Below are positions 50,085-62,231 of a stretch of DNA of 64,000 nucleotides, piece by piece. Each line of letters starts with the position of its first letter. Position 1 is the stretch's first letter. The translations under genes and the position numbers were made by a program. Origin of the DNA: Capitulum mitella (Eukaryota; Arthropoda; Thecostraca; Pollicipedomorpha; Pollicipedidae); the NCBI GenBank assembly GCA_030062745.1, contig CP099841.1, forward strand, positions 21,517,398-21,581,397. The letters run 5' to 3'. The notes under the pieces are model-generated. The model worked only from the letters and a program-made list of their open reading frames with translations. It was not told the origin of the DNA and did not search any database.

Positions 50085-50244
50085 TGGGATTTATGCATTT
50101 TTTAATGGTAACAAAAACTCAAAAATTTCTATTGGTCAAAATAATGTGGGCTAAATCCGTTGAGAAACACACATTTGGGGAGAGGTTAGGTTGTCGGGCC
50201 CACGGCTCGGCCCACCTAATCAGTTACAGAAATTTATGCCCCTG
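49791..50244 (+). mobile_element. hAT-like MITE with microsatellite core (copy B, perfect TSD)
   Basis: The ends are CAGGGGTGTCGCTTTGCATT and AAATTTATGCCCCTG. The flanks are ATGCTGAA on both sides (49783-49790 and 50245-50252), a perfect 8-bp target duplication as made by hAT transposases. The core is (TA)n at about 50037-50083. At 454 bp it has no coding capacity and must have been mobilised in trans. This is the best preserved of three copies. Confidence 0.88.
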
Positions 50245-50519
50245 ATGCTGAATGGGTATAATCTAGCAAGCCCAGTAATGGCTTAAATATTCCATAAGAT
50301 CATAAACTAGCATGGAAATCGACGAAGGCTGCCATGTGGAATTTTGAATACGTACATCAATATCAACCAAAATTGGCGTAAGGTCTGCTAAAGTATTTGA
50401 AGCATCATTGATCCAGTAGCGTGTTACAACGTATTGTACAAGAAGTAGTGACGTAAAAATGGTAAGGAACGTGGACAAACTTTATGTTTTTCATCGTATG
50501 ACGTCATTTTATTCTATTC

Positions 50520-50640
50520 GAATTGTACACAGGCGCGAATCTAAACGTTTCGCCGGCAACACGATGGGTGTGCTCTGCCGCGCTGCCTCGCGTTCGGCAA
50601 AGAATCGTCTAGGCCCGTGAATGGGGAGGAGACTGCGTAC
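50520..50640 (+). promoter_or_regulatory. CpG-rich block before the zinc-motif gene, candidate promoter
   Basis: About 14 CpG lie in little more than 100 bp, directly before a region where CpG almost vanishes. This pattern fits an unmethylated start region followed by a methylated gene body. Confidence 0.35.
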
Positions 50641-50805
50641 ATCTTGTGAATTAAAGTCACATTGTTTGAACGTGCTTTTTTTGGGCCGAAAGATTGTACC
50701 AAGCTCATATACCATCGTGATTTTGATTGTGTGTCTTCATCTGAGGCCGGTGTGCCAGCTACCTTATCGCAGGCATCACACAGGAGCAACTCTACCAGAG
50801 ATTCC

Positions 50806-53800
50806 ATGCTGCAGTCCTCGGAGCTGGAATATGAGAGGAGAAACATGGTAATTTTGGGGATGCGTACAATCTGTGTTTCGTCAAAGTCTGGAAAGGAATA
50901 CTTCACTGGTAGAACAGAAAGCATTATCTGGTTACAAAATATTATTTATGTTTCTGTCATTCCTTTTTTGAAGTATATGTGATGAGAACAGTGGGCCTAA
51001 GTAATATTCTGACTGACTAAATTCCAAATAAACTCTGTAGGCTTACCACAGATGTAGAGAACATGTTATCCTGTATCTACCCAGTGTGTCTGACCACCAA
51101 AATTTGTAAACAAATAATAATAAAATCACAACAGTAATGTACCATGCAGTATTACTGTGCTGGCATCAGCAGATGGAGAATAACAACATTCCATGGTGCA
51201 AAATGTAGTGCCACCAAGGTTAAGGTTATTGACACTAAGGATGTGTGGAGACCCTGCAGACATCTTCAGGTGGTTAATGATGTCATGTATATGAAAATTT
51301 GATTTTGTTGCCACAAACGGAATTTCAGACATTGGCTGGATTATTACATTACTATATTATTGCATTAGATGATTGTTGGGATATCCTCTAGTACTATTAC
51401 AATGTTGCATTTTATGTTCTGCAGCAGCTAAATATGTTTAATATAGGGATGACATTGGGAACGGGGTTTTGGGCTGGGGTGTTATCACCATTACACTCTT
51501 ATATCATTGTTACAATGTCTTATGTGATTGTTATAATGATGGTATTTGATAACATTATTGAATTATATCACTGCAGTACTGAATACAATTGTACTGGATG
51601 CTCCCTGAATAGAGGGAGGTTGTTTGCCCCTGACATACCTGGAGATAGGAGGCAGAAATGTTGTGCCAAAGGCACAATCCTGCGCCACAGGCATGGTATA
51701 AGGTACTAGAGACCGCAGACTGATAAAGGGTGCGATCCGATTTGGCTCTGTCCAATAAAGAGGTTGTGCGAAGCGCAGCATTAGGTTATATCTAAATAGT
51801 GGCCATGTGCTGATTAGGTTAGGTTAGGTTAGGTTTGGTTTGGTTTGGTTTGGTTTGGTTTGGTTTGGTTAAACTAGACTAGGCTAGGCTAGGCTAGGCT
51901 AGGTTAGATTAGGTTAGATTAGGTTAGGTTAGGTTAGGTTAGGTTAGGTTAGGTTAGGTTAGGTTAGGTTAAGTTAGGTTACTGTGTTAGGGTTAGGTTA
52001 GGCTAGGTGAGGGAAATTTTTATTTATTGTTTTATTTTGCTTGCTAATATTTTGTAATTTTATTTGTTATTCCTTTTTCAGATGTTTAATTTTACTACTT
52101 TTTAATTATTTTCATTTCATATTTTTTAATTGACATTTCGCCTTTCCATATTTGTGGCATTTTATTATGATTATTATTGTTATGGTGATGATGATGATGA
52201 TCATTATAATTATTATTATTACTAACTATTTATTTTAAAAATAATTTATATCACATATTAGTTGTTTCTAAATCTTTTATATTACTCTTGATGGACCTGG
52301 GGTCCAACTGATGACCAGTCATTGTCAAGATTTCACATAAATAAACCATTTCATGCAGAAACGTCAAAATCCCTCTGCAAGTGTCTTGTTGCTGGCACGG
52401 CAGCGACAGTGCAGTCTGTTTCAGGGGAAATAATGTTTGCTTTGGGTTTTTTGGTTGAAATGATAAGTAGCATATATCAGTATTGTGTTTCAAGTGCTGT
52501 AAAACCAGTGTTATGATTATTTCCCCTCATTTTAAATGCTTGGTCAAAATCTTACTGTTGACCAAACAGTGTAATTCCTCAAAAACATATATTCACCAAT
52601 ACTCCTGCAGACTGGCAGGTTGCAACAAGATCTCATGGGTGTGCACTACACTATTCCCAGGCATGCACTGAGTGGTTTTTGCATGCACCCAGATTTTCAG
52701 GCATACACTGCATGTGCCATCTAAAAAATTGCTTCAGAAAAATCAAGGTAAACTCACTGAAGAAGAAACAGAACAATGCATGGTACCAAACAAAGTGTGA
52801 AGGAAATGTTTGTTTGTTTGTGAGTTAGGACACACAGCCTCTTGGGCTCAGGTGTCCAAATTCTTGGGTCAAGTCCTGTGTCTCATTGGGCATCAATCAG
52901 TCAGTTATCGTGTGAAGGAAAGCATTGTGCACTATCATTGTCACACACAGTAGTTTCCAAATTAGAAACAGTATGAAATGTTTTTCTGCTTCAAAACTAT
53001 GTTGAGAAACACATTTACTGAAATTGGTGTTGATTAAGAGATCTTTAGATGTCTTGGTACAGAAGATGAACTTTTGCCTTATAATTCTTCCATTTGGTGG
53101 ATTTTGATGCTTAAATATATAGCATAAATGACAAGATGTGTTCTGGAGAAGTCACAGAAAGATGGCAAGTTGCAGGAAATGGTGTGTCTGTGTCCCCAGC
53201 CTGAGGTGTTTGTTGGTTTTCATGAACACAAAGTCCCTGCAGGCCTTAAATGGCTCCAGAATTTCAGTGTGTGTTCCATGATAATTGCATATTAATGGAT
53301 CATTAATCTTCCTTTTTTGGTAGTCTACACAAAACTGATAGCTGCAAGAGACTTTTGCCATTAAAATAGAACCTAAGAAGCAAAATTGGCACTAGATGGG
53401 GCTGTAATAGGACAGTTGGGCTGAAACAAGTATTTTTTTCTGGATGCACAATGCTCTAGTTACATGTGTACATCCATTCCACCAGGAAATATGTGCTCCA
53501 GAAACATGTTATACTCCAAAAGTTTGATCTTGTGCCTCCATCAAAAGTTACATTATAACAATGTTGACAGATTTCTAATGCTGCTTGCAAATGACTGCCT
53601 CCATTCAGTAACAAGTAAGTATGATGTGATACCTGACTAAAATCAAGAATGCCAAGATAAACAGTATTATGGTTTGCAAAATTTTGTACTCCAACACAAA
53701 AATCATACTCCAGCACCAAGAAGGAGACCAAATTTCCAACCCTGGACATGACCTGATCTTTTGGCTTTAGATAGTCTCAGTGTAGTGAGGGGCTAAACAC

Positions 53801-56800
53801 CATGCTGTTTATGTAAAAAATATGTAACTAAATGCATTTTGTCATTTGGCATCATTGGTTTGTTAATGGATGACAATGAATCTGTAACCTTTGATGGTCT
53901 GTTGTAAAAGCATGTGATGAGCTGAAGGTGCATATATTCACTGAAGGAGTTTTCACTGTTGCTTCTCAGTCAGTCCAGCATTTGTCCAGTTATGCCCCTG
54001 AAAACGTCATAGCATGAGTCAAGCATTGAACCCTGGACCTATGGATGAGTGCTTGTTAAAAAGTTTTTGTGTGAATACTCAACTTTGTTCCCTGAGGTTC
54101 TGGAACGAATCAAAGTTTGCCATCATTTTAAGTACTGGAACTAATACTTAAACGAACTTGCTCAAATATGAACATAAGAAGTTGAGGAAAGTAATATTGC
54201 AAAGATTAAAGGTGTTTTTTTTTTTTGTTAATATTGGTGCTGTGGATACTGATGCTGTAATTAAGCTATGTCAGGAAAAAAACTGCAAAGGAGCTATTTT
54301 TCTTTGTCATCTGAAATGCCCAGCATCACCACCCTCAAACCTCTAAGTACTGGCTGAGTTTCACTGACTGCTGCAATATATGTCATAGACATGAAAGAGA
54401 ATAATGGAACATTTTTGGGCTGGTACCAGTGGTATTCATAACATGGGTATTTGTTTTAGATGTGTTTAACATGATTTTCTGCCATATCACCATATTTATA
54501 TATCTGCTTTATGTCCCATCTCCTATCATGGCTTTGCTGTGCAACAACCCCACAGATTCAGTGTTGGCCACTTTTGTGCCCTATTTGCACTTAGATCTTA
54601 ACCTTTCTTAACCTAACCCTTTGTGACTTAACCTCGCATAACCATATGTAACTTAACTTACCTGACCTGTTTTGAACACTACTCCCCCACGTTACTACCA
54701 CTGCCCAAAATTGGTAATGTTTTCCCATTGTTTTTATTTTGGTATGTTGTCCGCTGGACTAAAGCTTGTGTTCTGCCTGCTCTTTCAGCTCTGCCCTTGC
54801 TGCTCAGTACCAGGTGGGAAGCAGTATTACATAAAAAAGCTCCACATCAACTTTGAAGAAACTGTTGATATGTGTCCGAATGCACAGGTACGTGATATGT
54901 GCTGCAGATCTTATGTAAACTTTACTGTTGGAATACTGACTAATGTCGTACCTGCATCATGTGATGTTGTTTTGACAGTGGAACAGTTGGTGATACTTGC
55001 AGTATTAAAATCTACTGATGACACATCATGGGTGAAATTGGAACTGGAATAGCAAGTGGTGTAATGAAATTGATATTGCAGGTTAGTTGCCCATCAGCAG
55101 TCATCTTTAGAAGGATGTTACATTGACATTGCTGCATGATATCTTATTGATAGTTGTAATGTGATGTAGGACTGGGTGATTTTGAGTAGGCTGGATACAT
55201 GTTGCACACATGCCATCATCATTTGTATCATAAGGTGGCATGAGTGATTTAACTGGATAATCAGATACATGCTGCATCATTCAGGATTTCTGTTCCAGTG
55301 CTCATTTCTGCAGTTTCCGAACAACACCACAAAGCAATGGTTGTCCAGTAGTAACTTCAGACATCATTACCAACAGTGCAGCTCGTGGTAAGGCTATGTC
55401 CCATTGTTTCATTGACTGAATAGCTGTAAATAAATGTGGTTTGAAGTGCTATTTTTGGTAATTGCAGAATTATTGACGTCTTGAGTCATACGTTTCTAAA
55501 TTTGTGTTGATTCGTGTTGTGTTTGGTTCTATGGAAACCTTAAAGTTGAATATCTTCCAGCATTGACCATGAAGCAGCATTATAATTTATATCCTGTGTG
55601 GTGTATCGCCGAACTAAGGCCTGCATTTGGCCACCATCTGCCGCAGTGGACGAGTTTGAGCAGCTGCTGAACTCGCTGTTTGACGCTACGGCCGACTCCG
55701 GCGTGGACACCGACCTCACCGACCAGAGCGTCAGCAGCTGGGGCTCACCTCGCCCGGAGGCGGCGGGCCCGACCTCCGACTGCCTGAGCGTCACCGCCGG
55801 GTCGGAGGCCAGCTCCGGCTCCGGCTCGGCCGGCGCCTGGCCGCGCAGCGCGCCCTGCTCTGTCTCTGCCGCGGCCGCCTCTGTCGCGGCCGCCCCCGGG
55901 CCGCACAGCGAGCCGGACAGGACGGCCGCCGGCCGCCGGGGCAGGCGGCGGGCCGCCGCCGTCGCGCCGCCGGCCGCCGGACTCGTTCTGAAGACGTTCC
56001 GGGACTCGGCGTGTCGGCCGCCGCCACCGCCGCCGCCACCTCCCGCTACTGAACGGTCAGTGGAGCCGTCTGACGGGCGGCCTTGTCCTCGGCCGTTTTG
56101 CGATAGAATCTCACTTTTTGTTCCAGCCCAGTGGGAATGGAATTAATTCTGTGGTTCACTTCTTTGCATTTTGCAGCATTTTGTAAAACGGTCAGGCAAA
56201 ATCTAAGGAATATACAATAGCTATGTGACTGTGTGCGAATTACTCGCCATTACCATCATGAATAGGTGTTTGTCCTTGTCAGTTGGTTTATAGCACCTGC
56301 ACCATTCCTGACTGCAGATTTTGTACATCAGTGACCTGCCACGAAAAACTACAGCATGTCTGTATCAGTTCAGAAACACGTGCTGAAGGCGGAGCTCTCT
56401 CGGAAGCTGATATTGGAGTCGGAAGTTGGTTGTTTTCTGCCCGCAGGCCAGCTTCGCAGCGCAGCAGTGGAAAGTCGCGCCGTCGCGGCGGGAAAGGTTT
56501 GTATGGGGAGGGTTCGCGGAAGCGTCCGGTGCCCGTGTGGGAGCGCGTCACGGCCCAGTTGCTGGACACGGCCAACCCATTCCTGGATCTGATGTACGGT
56601 CACGACCAGGCGGCCCGCCGCCGGATACGAGGTGAGTCGTCCGGACGGGAGGCAGCGGCGCCGCGTCCCGCTCAGTGCCAGGGCTGGGAATTTGAGTCCC
56701 CTGTGTGCCCTGAAATTGCTTAGCAGAATTTTGCAGGGTGTGAAAAAGTCACTGAAATTAGAACACAAACAGGATATTGCCAGTAAAGGATGATTAATTT

Positions 56801-58425
56801 TTCTTCCCTGGGCTTAGCCATGCTATATTTTATAAAGCGTTAACGTGGTCGGAAGTTTCTGTATTCGTGTTGTATTTTCTGTGACGCCAGGGACACGTTT
56901 TTCCGGCCTTGGTTAGCACCGTCGGCAGCTGCCACTCGGGCTCATTGCTGCAGCGGACTTCAGTTTTGGCTGGCGAGTTTTTTCGAAGTCATTCTTTGTT
57001 TAAAGGCCATGGGGTTTCACGCATCTAGCGAATCCGAGAACTGATTAATATCTTCCCTGGATCCCGTTAAATGGAAGCAAGGCTTATTTCGGATCAAAGC
57101 ACCATTGAGTATCTGTTATAAAAGCGGGATGTATTTTCTCTCTGTCGGAACCAGTTCAGCAGTCTGACTATTATAGGCTAGCCGGACACGGGGGTGTCCA
57201 GTGGGTCGGAGTCTGGCGCCGGCTCCGCGGGAGCCTCGACGTCTGCAGCACGGTTTGTACCCATCCGCTGTCCACAGCCGGAATAAAGAACAGATACTAC
57301 ACTTTGCGGCCAAGGCGGACGATGGGACAAGCGTGCCGGCGACTGTCGGGATGGCGATTTAATACGGAACTCCAGTTTTTTTACGCGGTCCTTTTGACTG
57401 CGGTCCGTTTCAGCGCAGTCAGGGGAGAGGCGATTTTTCACCCCTGGGCGAACCACGGATTTAGCTGTTGGAAATCGCAGCTACTTTACATTGCTGACCG
57501 CCGTGGGTCACGTGCAATATTGCGGTTGTATAGATGCTTGTTTTACGATATCGCGAATTAATTTGCAGTCGCTCAGGCTGTCACCTGGGCTCACGGTCGC
57601 GCAGCGCTGTTTGATCCAAAACAGGATCAGTGAGAGCACATGCTGCTCATGTTGTCCTGCCATTGAACTGAAGATAACCGACCATCGCGTTTCTCGTCCG
57701 TTTTGAGGAAAAAAAGTCATTTTTTATAGACCCACTATGGCGATGGACTCTTGAGCTGCAGTATAAACGTTACTCTATTCGAACTTTACGTAGCAACTTC
57801 GAGTTGCAATGACTGCGCACCGTAAAGCCTAGGTACCTGACCAATGTGTTCATAATGTCTGGCATTTTGCATGTGGCTGAATAGTTCAGACATACAGTAT
57901 CGTTTCTGTTTTTGGTGGAGCTGAAACTTTCGTTTTATCATAACTAGATCGTGATATTTATGTATTCGTGGTAGGAAGTATGTCTACAACGTAAACTTCC
58001 ACCATTTTGTGTAAAGTGTGTGAGTCTTGTTTGTACTGTGTTGTGCAGTGTGCCTCGTCACTGAATGACGTGCTTTTGCCGCGCCGCCAGCAGCCCGGGC
58101 AGCAGCTCGGACAGCAGCCGCGCCCTCGGCTGGGGACCGTCCGGACGCGCCGCCGGCGGCGGGGGCTGCGGGCTCCGCGCACGCTGCCGGCCCTGCGGGA
58201 GCGGCGCGGCCTGCCGTTCCGGCGGCCGGGCCCGCGGAGGACGCTGTGCGACGGCCGGCCGAGCTGCGGCCGTCTCGCGGGCCCGACCCGCGCCAGCTGG
58301 CAGCCCAGCTCAGCGATGTCCGCAACCTGCTCAAGTCCGACCAGGTGTACGTCAGGAGGCGCCAGGTGCAGCGCGTCCGCGCCTGGGCCAGGAAGAACGT
58401 GGCGGCCGGCACGGAACGCCGGTAG
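50806..58425 (+). CDS. Tentative 5-exon gene: USPL1-like Cys motif, disordered middle, basic C-terminus
   Basis: Exons 50806-50847, 54789-54887, 55619-56055, 56447-56631 and 58091-58425 join in phase (0, 0, 2, 1) to an uninterrupted 365-residue frame ending TAG. Exon 2 encodes LCPCCSVPGGKQ, then KKLHINFEETVDMCPNAQ, continuing ACIWP in exon 3. The CPxC ... I.F.E...C..xQ.CI(W/Y)P spacing resembles the N-terminal segment of the SUMO isopeptidase USPL1. No peptidase domain follows. Exon 3 continues VDEFEQLLNSLFDATADSGV and then Ser/Ala/Pro-rich text with a Pro-run. Exon 4 has RKRPVPVWERVTAQLLDTAN and exon 5 an Ala/Pro-rich stretch, then QLAAQLSDVRNLLKSDQVYV and a basic tail. The start is uncertain: the frame is open upstream to about 50650 without an ATG. 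The exon 3 acceptor (GAACTAAG) is weak. Function unknown. Confidence 0.5.
51814..52008 (+). repeat. Interstitial TTAGG-type telomeric repeat array
   Basis: Pentamers TTAGG dominate, with blocks of TTTGG and CTAGG variants. TTAGG is the arthropod telomere repeat. The segregation of variants into blocks indicates old local expansions, not a functional telomere. It lies in intron 1 of the zinc-motif gene. Confidence 0.9.
52809..52920 (+). repeat. Dispersed repeat, uninterrupted copy (empty site)
   Basis: TTTGTGAGTTAGGACACACA followed by GCCTCTTGGGCTCAGGTGTCC-type text (given in parts) and a TCAGTCAG end. The same sequence at 59985-60365 is split by a hAT-like element. Confidence 0.75.
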
Positions 58426-60008
58426 TGGTGGCGGTGCGTCCCGCCGATGATGTTCGTCTCGCGCGAGATCTCAAGGCACGGTGTATTGATTTTCAATGTT
58501 TCAGTCATCTTGCTCGTTGTGCATTGAACAAAGTGCCGTGTCTTTGAAATGCGTGTGCAACGCATTTGCGTGACACTCGAGAGCCTTATTACCGAGATAG
58601 GAAGTGCGGTAATTCGGTCTTCATGTGCAATACCACTGGTGTCGATTATATTTTGATGCTGTTGAATGAAGTGATTTTTAAATACACCTTCTCACGTTGT
58701 TACACTACCGCATTGCCTGGAGTACCGTTGCCGCCGTGGTGGCGTTCCTTAGTGTGCAGACGGAAAAGCAGGGACATGAAAGATTTCGTATGATGCGCAG
58801 AAAAAGTAAGATGGCAACAGGCGAGGAGGATCAGAGTACATTCGCCGAAGACATGGCCGTACGTTCACGAATGTTGCTTAAAAAACAACATTGATCAACA
58901 TTGTTCGGAGGACTGCTCAGTAAACAGCCGACTAAACTGAGCGAAATCAAACGACCTCAGTTGCAGATATTGGGTAACCTACCCTTCTGCTTTACTGGCG
59001 CCAGGAAGGACTAGCGTCGAAAGACTATGACGTCATCGCGGTAAAACAGCTGTTCAGCACGTCCGTTTGGAATAAATTCTGGAAATGTTGGTAACACTCA
59101 GTACAGCAAACACCAGGGTACTTCTAGGGCCTTGCGCCAGGGTTAGTGCACGACTGGCCTGAAGCCAGCTATCCGGCTGGGCTTCTCATCATTTACGCTA
59201 TCGTCCGTTGGGACGTTAAGAACCAGGGACAGAACTTTGGAGAGATTAATATGAATGCAAACATCATTTCAAGTCGTTTTTGTGACGCAGTGCTCCATAC
59301 AACGCAGCACAGTGCTAGTTCCTCTGGTGGGAAGGCACGTTCATCGTTGTTTATATTATAGTTTCACCCCGATAAGAGCTGAACACGAGATTTACAACGC
59401 GAGCGGTGCGAAGCCATAGCAAGTACCCAACATCGGGATCGGACAACTGCTAGTGCGTTCCTGATTATCTCTTAAGGAACAAACTGAAACGCACCCGAGG
59501 ATGCGGGAAGCCTTCATGTTCGAACCGGAGTGTCCAGCGTTTCTTGGCTGGTCTAAAGCCATACTTCTGGAAACAATAACAATGAACAAAGGCGGCTCTA
59601 GTTCGCGGAGCTTACCAGCTACGAAACAACCGACATGTGTCAGGGGCCCGATGGAATGCAGGTTATCCTAATTTTGCGTCGCATTCTACGCTGACCAGGG
59701 CAACTATTGCGTCACCTGGACACCGCCTTGCTCCGGAGGGACACGACCTTTCCGAGATGACGCGATGACCCGCCCAGGTCAACGAGGGCTTGAATACAAC
59801 ACGGGGATAGCCTGCATTCTGTTGGGATCCTGGCACATGTCTGCGACAGAAAGGCAAAATCTTAACTGAAACTAGGTACTGTTCAGATATCAGAAATCCG
59901 CACGGGGAACGGGGAACGTGTTCTGGAAGTACGATTATACACTCTTGGGTTTATTTCTTGCTTTCTTATCGGAGGAACTGATTTTGTTTGTTCGTGAGTT
60001 AGGACTCA
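58426..60008. other. Intergenic, no gene supported
   Basis: CpG-containing sequence after the stop of the zinc-motif gene. AATAAA appears at 59071-59076 (TGGAATAAATTCTGG) but is 650 bp from the stop, so assigning it as the poly(A) signal is speculative. Short frames here have no recognisable pattern. Confidence 0.4.
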
Positions 60009-60365
60009 CAAGGACGTAGCCAGGGGGGAATGGAGCTATGGCCCCTCGCCCCTGAGCCGAGCGGTCTACACTAGATATTTAACGATTTTGCAGGAATACG
60101 AAATAGTTAACATTTATTTGCTACAAAAGTAACATGATATGTTTTTCCTGTGGCTTAAATAAGAGGCCAGTTGCATAAAATTCTTGCTTTTCGTACCAAT
60201 TTTGCAATATAGCAGTGGCATACGACAAAATTTGACATTTGGCCACCGCCGAGGAAAATCCTGGCTACGTACCTGTAAACACAGCCTCTTGGGCTCAGGT
60301 GTCCAGAGTCTTGGGACAAGGCTTGTATCTCGTCTGATGTAGTCAGTCATCTGTGGAAGGATTGG
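59985..60365 (+). repeat. Dispersed repeat, copy interrupted by a hAT-like insertion
   Basis: The left part ends GTGAGTTAGGACTCA at 60008 and the right part resumes TAAACACAGCCTCTTGG at 60276. Together they match the intact copy at 52809. Confidence 0.75.
60009..60275 (+). mobile_element. hAT-like element nested in a dispersed repeat
   Basis: The ends CAAGGACGTAGCCAGG and CCTGGCTACGTACCTG are inverted repeats. Flanking 8-mers are AGGACTCA (left) and TAAACACA (right); the uninterrupted copy of the host repeat has AGGACACA at this point, matching the left flank at 7 of 8 and the right at 5 of 8. This shows an 8-bp target duplication. At 267 bp it has no coding capacity. Related in its ends to the elements at 44096 and 45062. 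Confidence 0.8.
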
Positions 60366-60658
60366 AATTACGCTGGCTAATTCAATCGACCTTCACCGAA
60401 CAGATCCGTCCCGATTCCTTTTCTCGACGTTTGATTGATATACCAAGAAAATAAGACAATATACGAGACATCTGCATCGCTCCTAGCGCTTGCTCCGCCC
60501 TGCAATTTTTTTGCAAACGGATTGGCGTTTTTGCAAACGGATTCCCGGGCCTTGGTTCCTCTTAGTCATTTGAATTTTTCTATCCATGACGTCATTTAAC
60601 GCCAAGGACACTGGCGTAATCTGAGTTACCTTGTGTTGAAGAGCATACGCGGTTTCAG

Positions 60659-60745
60659 GCCGGGAGCTTTTGGCAGTTGGATATGATGCCTGCGTAGAGT
60701 CTTTCTCGGACGCATATGAACTGAAGGCCAAGGCCGTGGACGCAG
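60659..60745 (+). CDS. Orphan candidate exon of an unidentified gene
   Basis: Acceptor GGTTTCAG and donor GCAG|GTACG flank an 87-nt segment, phase 1 on both sides, encoding RELLAVGYDACVESFSDAYE followed by LKAKAVDA. Composition is protein-like and the frame stays open, but no neighbouring exon was found and I do not recognise the sequence. It could belong to a gene with large introns, to the 5' region of the EEIG1-like gene, or be chance. Confidence 0.3.
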
Positions 60746-62231
60746 GTACGATAGCTGTGATAACCGAAGATCACTCTGCTGAAGGACGTTTACGCAACAA
60801 CCGTTGGCAGCGACGCGTACGGGGACGTGGGATAAATTGGCGTGCGTTTTTCTGATTGTTTAGATAGAACTTGAGATTATTTCATGTGATTCATTTCCTG
60901 GTTGGTGGTATGGCATAGCAACTGCTGTTCCAGTGTTGTGGACTCCGATGTTTTATTCTTATGGACAGTTGGTGTTTAGTGTGGATTGTAGGGGATGGCC
61001 AGGCTTTGTTTTTTTGTCATCACTAGTTGGTGCTGTGATAATGTATAGGTACTATGTGCAGAATGACATAATTGTGCTCTGTGACTGTCTTCATTGTTAT
61101 GTGTTTGCTCTCATTTAGACATGATTTGTCATTGCAGTCATTAACTGACCTTATAGGGCACTCTGTACAACATTTTTGGAAACCTGGTTTTTCTTCTTGG
61201 TGTCAGAGTACAAATTGTCTTGGAGTATAAAATGTCATGCATTTGTGCGAGAAACATGGACAGCCAGGTGCTTTGCAAGCATACGTGGCCAGCAGGGGCA
61301 GATCCAGTGGCTGTGTTTTGCGGGCAAACCAGTTTCCTGCATGTGCATGGTAGGTCAGCAGAGCAGTCATCGGTTCAGTGTACTTCAGTGGCCGAGTCTG
61401 GATGGTAAACCATCAACTGGGGGTGAGCGGATGCTGGGCAACTTCAAACTCTAGTTGAGTAGGAATGCCTTTGTCTGTGGGGGGAGGGAAAAATGACTAT
61501 TTTGGAGTTTAAAATGCTTTGGAGCATAAATCTTTGGGTGCACCTTGACAACAGAAAATGAGTTTTTCCAACACTGCAGTACAGTTTGTCTCTAAACATG
61601 CATATTTTGAAAATTCTTCTCCTACATTTTTGTATTGCCACATAGAAGTAATGACATCTGTTTTCCTCATAAACAAGGATTGGTGATGCCATAACCAGTT
61701 CTTAAAGATGTAGCTTTCATGATTTAGCAGCAGATATGACCTGTTATATTATCATGGGCATCTGTTCACATATCCAACATCAACAGGTATCCATTGTAGC
61801 AACTGTTGTCAACATGGTACATTGACAACGATTGTCTAAAAGACAATCTAAACAGTGTACAGCACATCAGACATCTAAAAAGATGCTGAAAGAATTGCAA
61901 GTTTTGTGTAAATTATGTATGTGGGAAAACTTACTGCACATGCCATATTTGCAATTTTTATAGCAGTTATTGTTTCTGTATTCAAGATCAACGGTTCAGT
62001 ATCTTAACTGCAAAAAATAGCAATGCTGCTGTATTTATTTAATGCATGTATGTATTTATGTAATGCAATGTATTTATGTAATGCTGTAAATATTTGTAAG
62101 GTATGTGCTAGGTTTATGTAGTGGAGGGAGTTGATGCATCTGCTGAGTTCATGGGCTAGGTCTGGTTCTGCAGGAATTCTGATTGAATAGTGTTCTGTGG
62201 TGTGTGTTGCAGGAGCCACCCATAGCTTTGA

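Larger units (their letters stand above)
42901..50519. other. Intergenic region rich in repeats, no gene supported
   Basis: Head-to-head space between the AK-like gene and the tentative zinc-motif gene. It contains four hAT-like elements, a GATTC-type array, a tandem G-rich duplication and microsatellites, all listed. The long minus-strand frame at 47607-48239 overlaps a transposon end and is not called. Confidence 0.6.
50850..55600 (+). other. CpG-depleted block
   Basis: CpG is very rare here. From 51000 to 52400 I count about a dozen, where base composition predicts around fifty. TG and CA are common. It covers introns 1 and 2 of the zinc-motif gene and stops at exon 3, where CpG becomes frequent again. 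This suggests long-term germline methylation. Confidence 0.75.

Noticed and set aside
50541-50924. Minus-strand frame of 127 codons opposite exon 1 of the zinc-motif gene
   Set aside because: No family pattern or splice partner; the plus-strand frame ends at a donor whose phase fits a strong downstream exon. The plus-strand call is itself only moderate.
57180-57262. Possible extra exon with Ser/Gly/Ala-rich text beginning PDTGVSSGSESG between exons 4 and 5 of the zinc-motif gene
   Set aside because: Its style matches exon 3, but the entry phase (0) does not fit the phase 1 donor of exon 4, and the acceptor is weak. Left open for transcript data.
58007-58547. Two other long frames over the 58-kb exon
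   Set aside because: They are composition shadows; only the frame ending at 58425 joins in phase with the preceding exon and has a helix-like, non-repetitive C-terminus.
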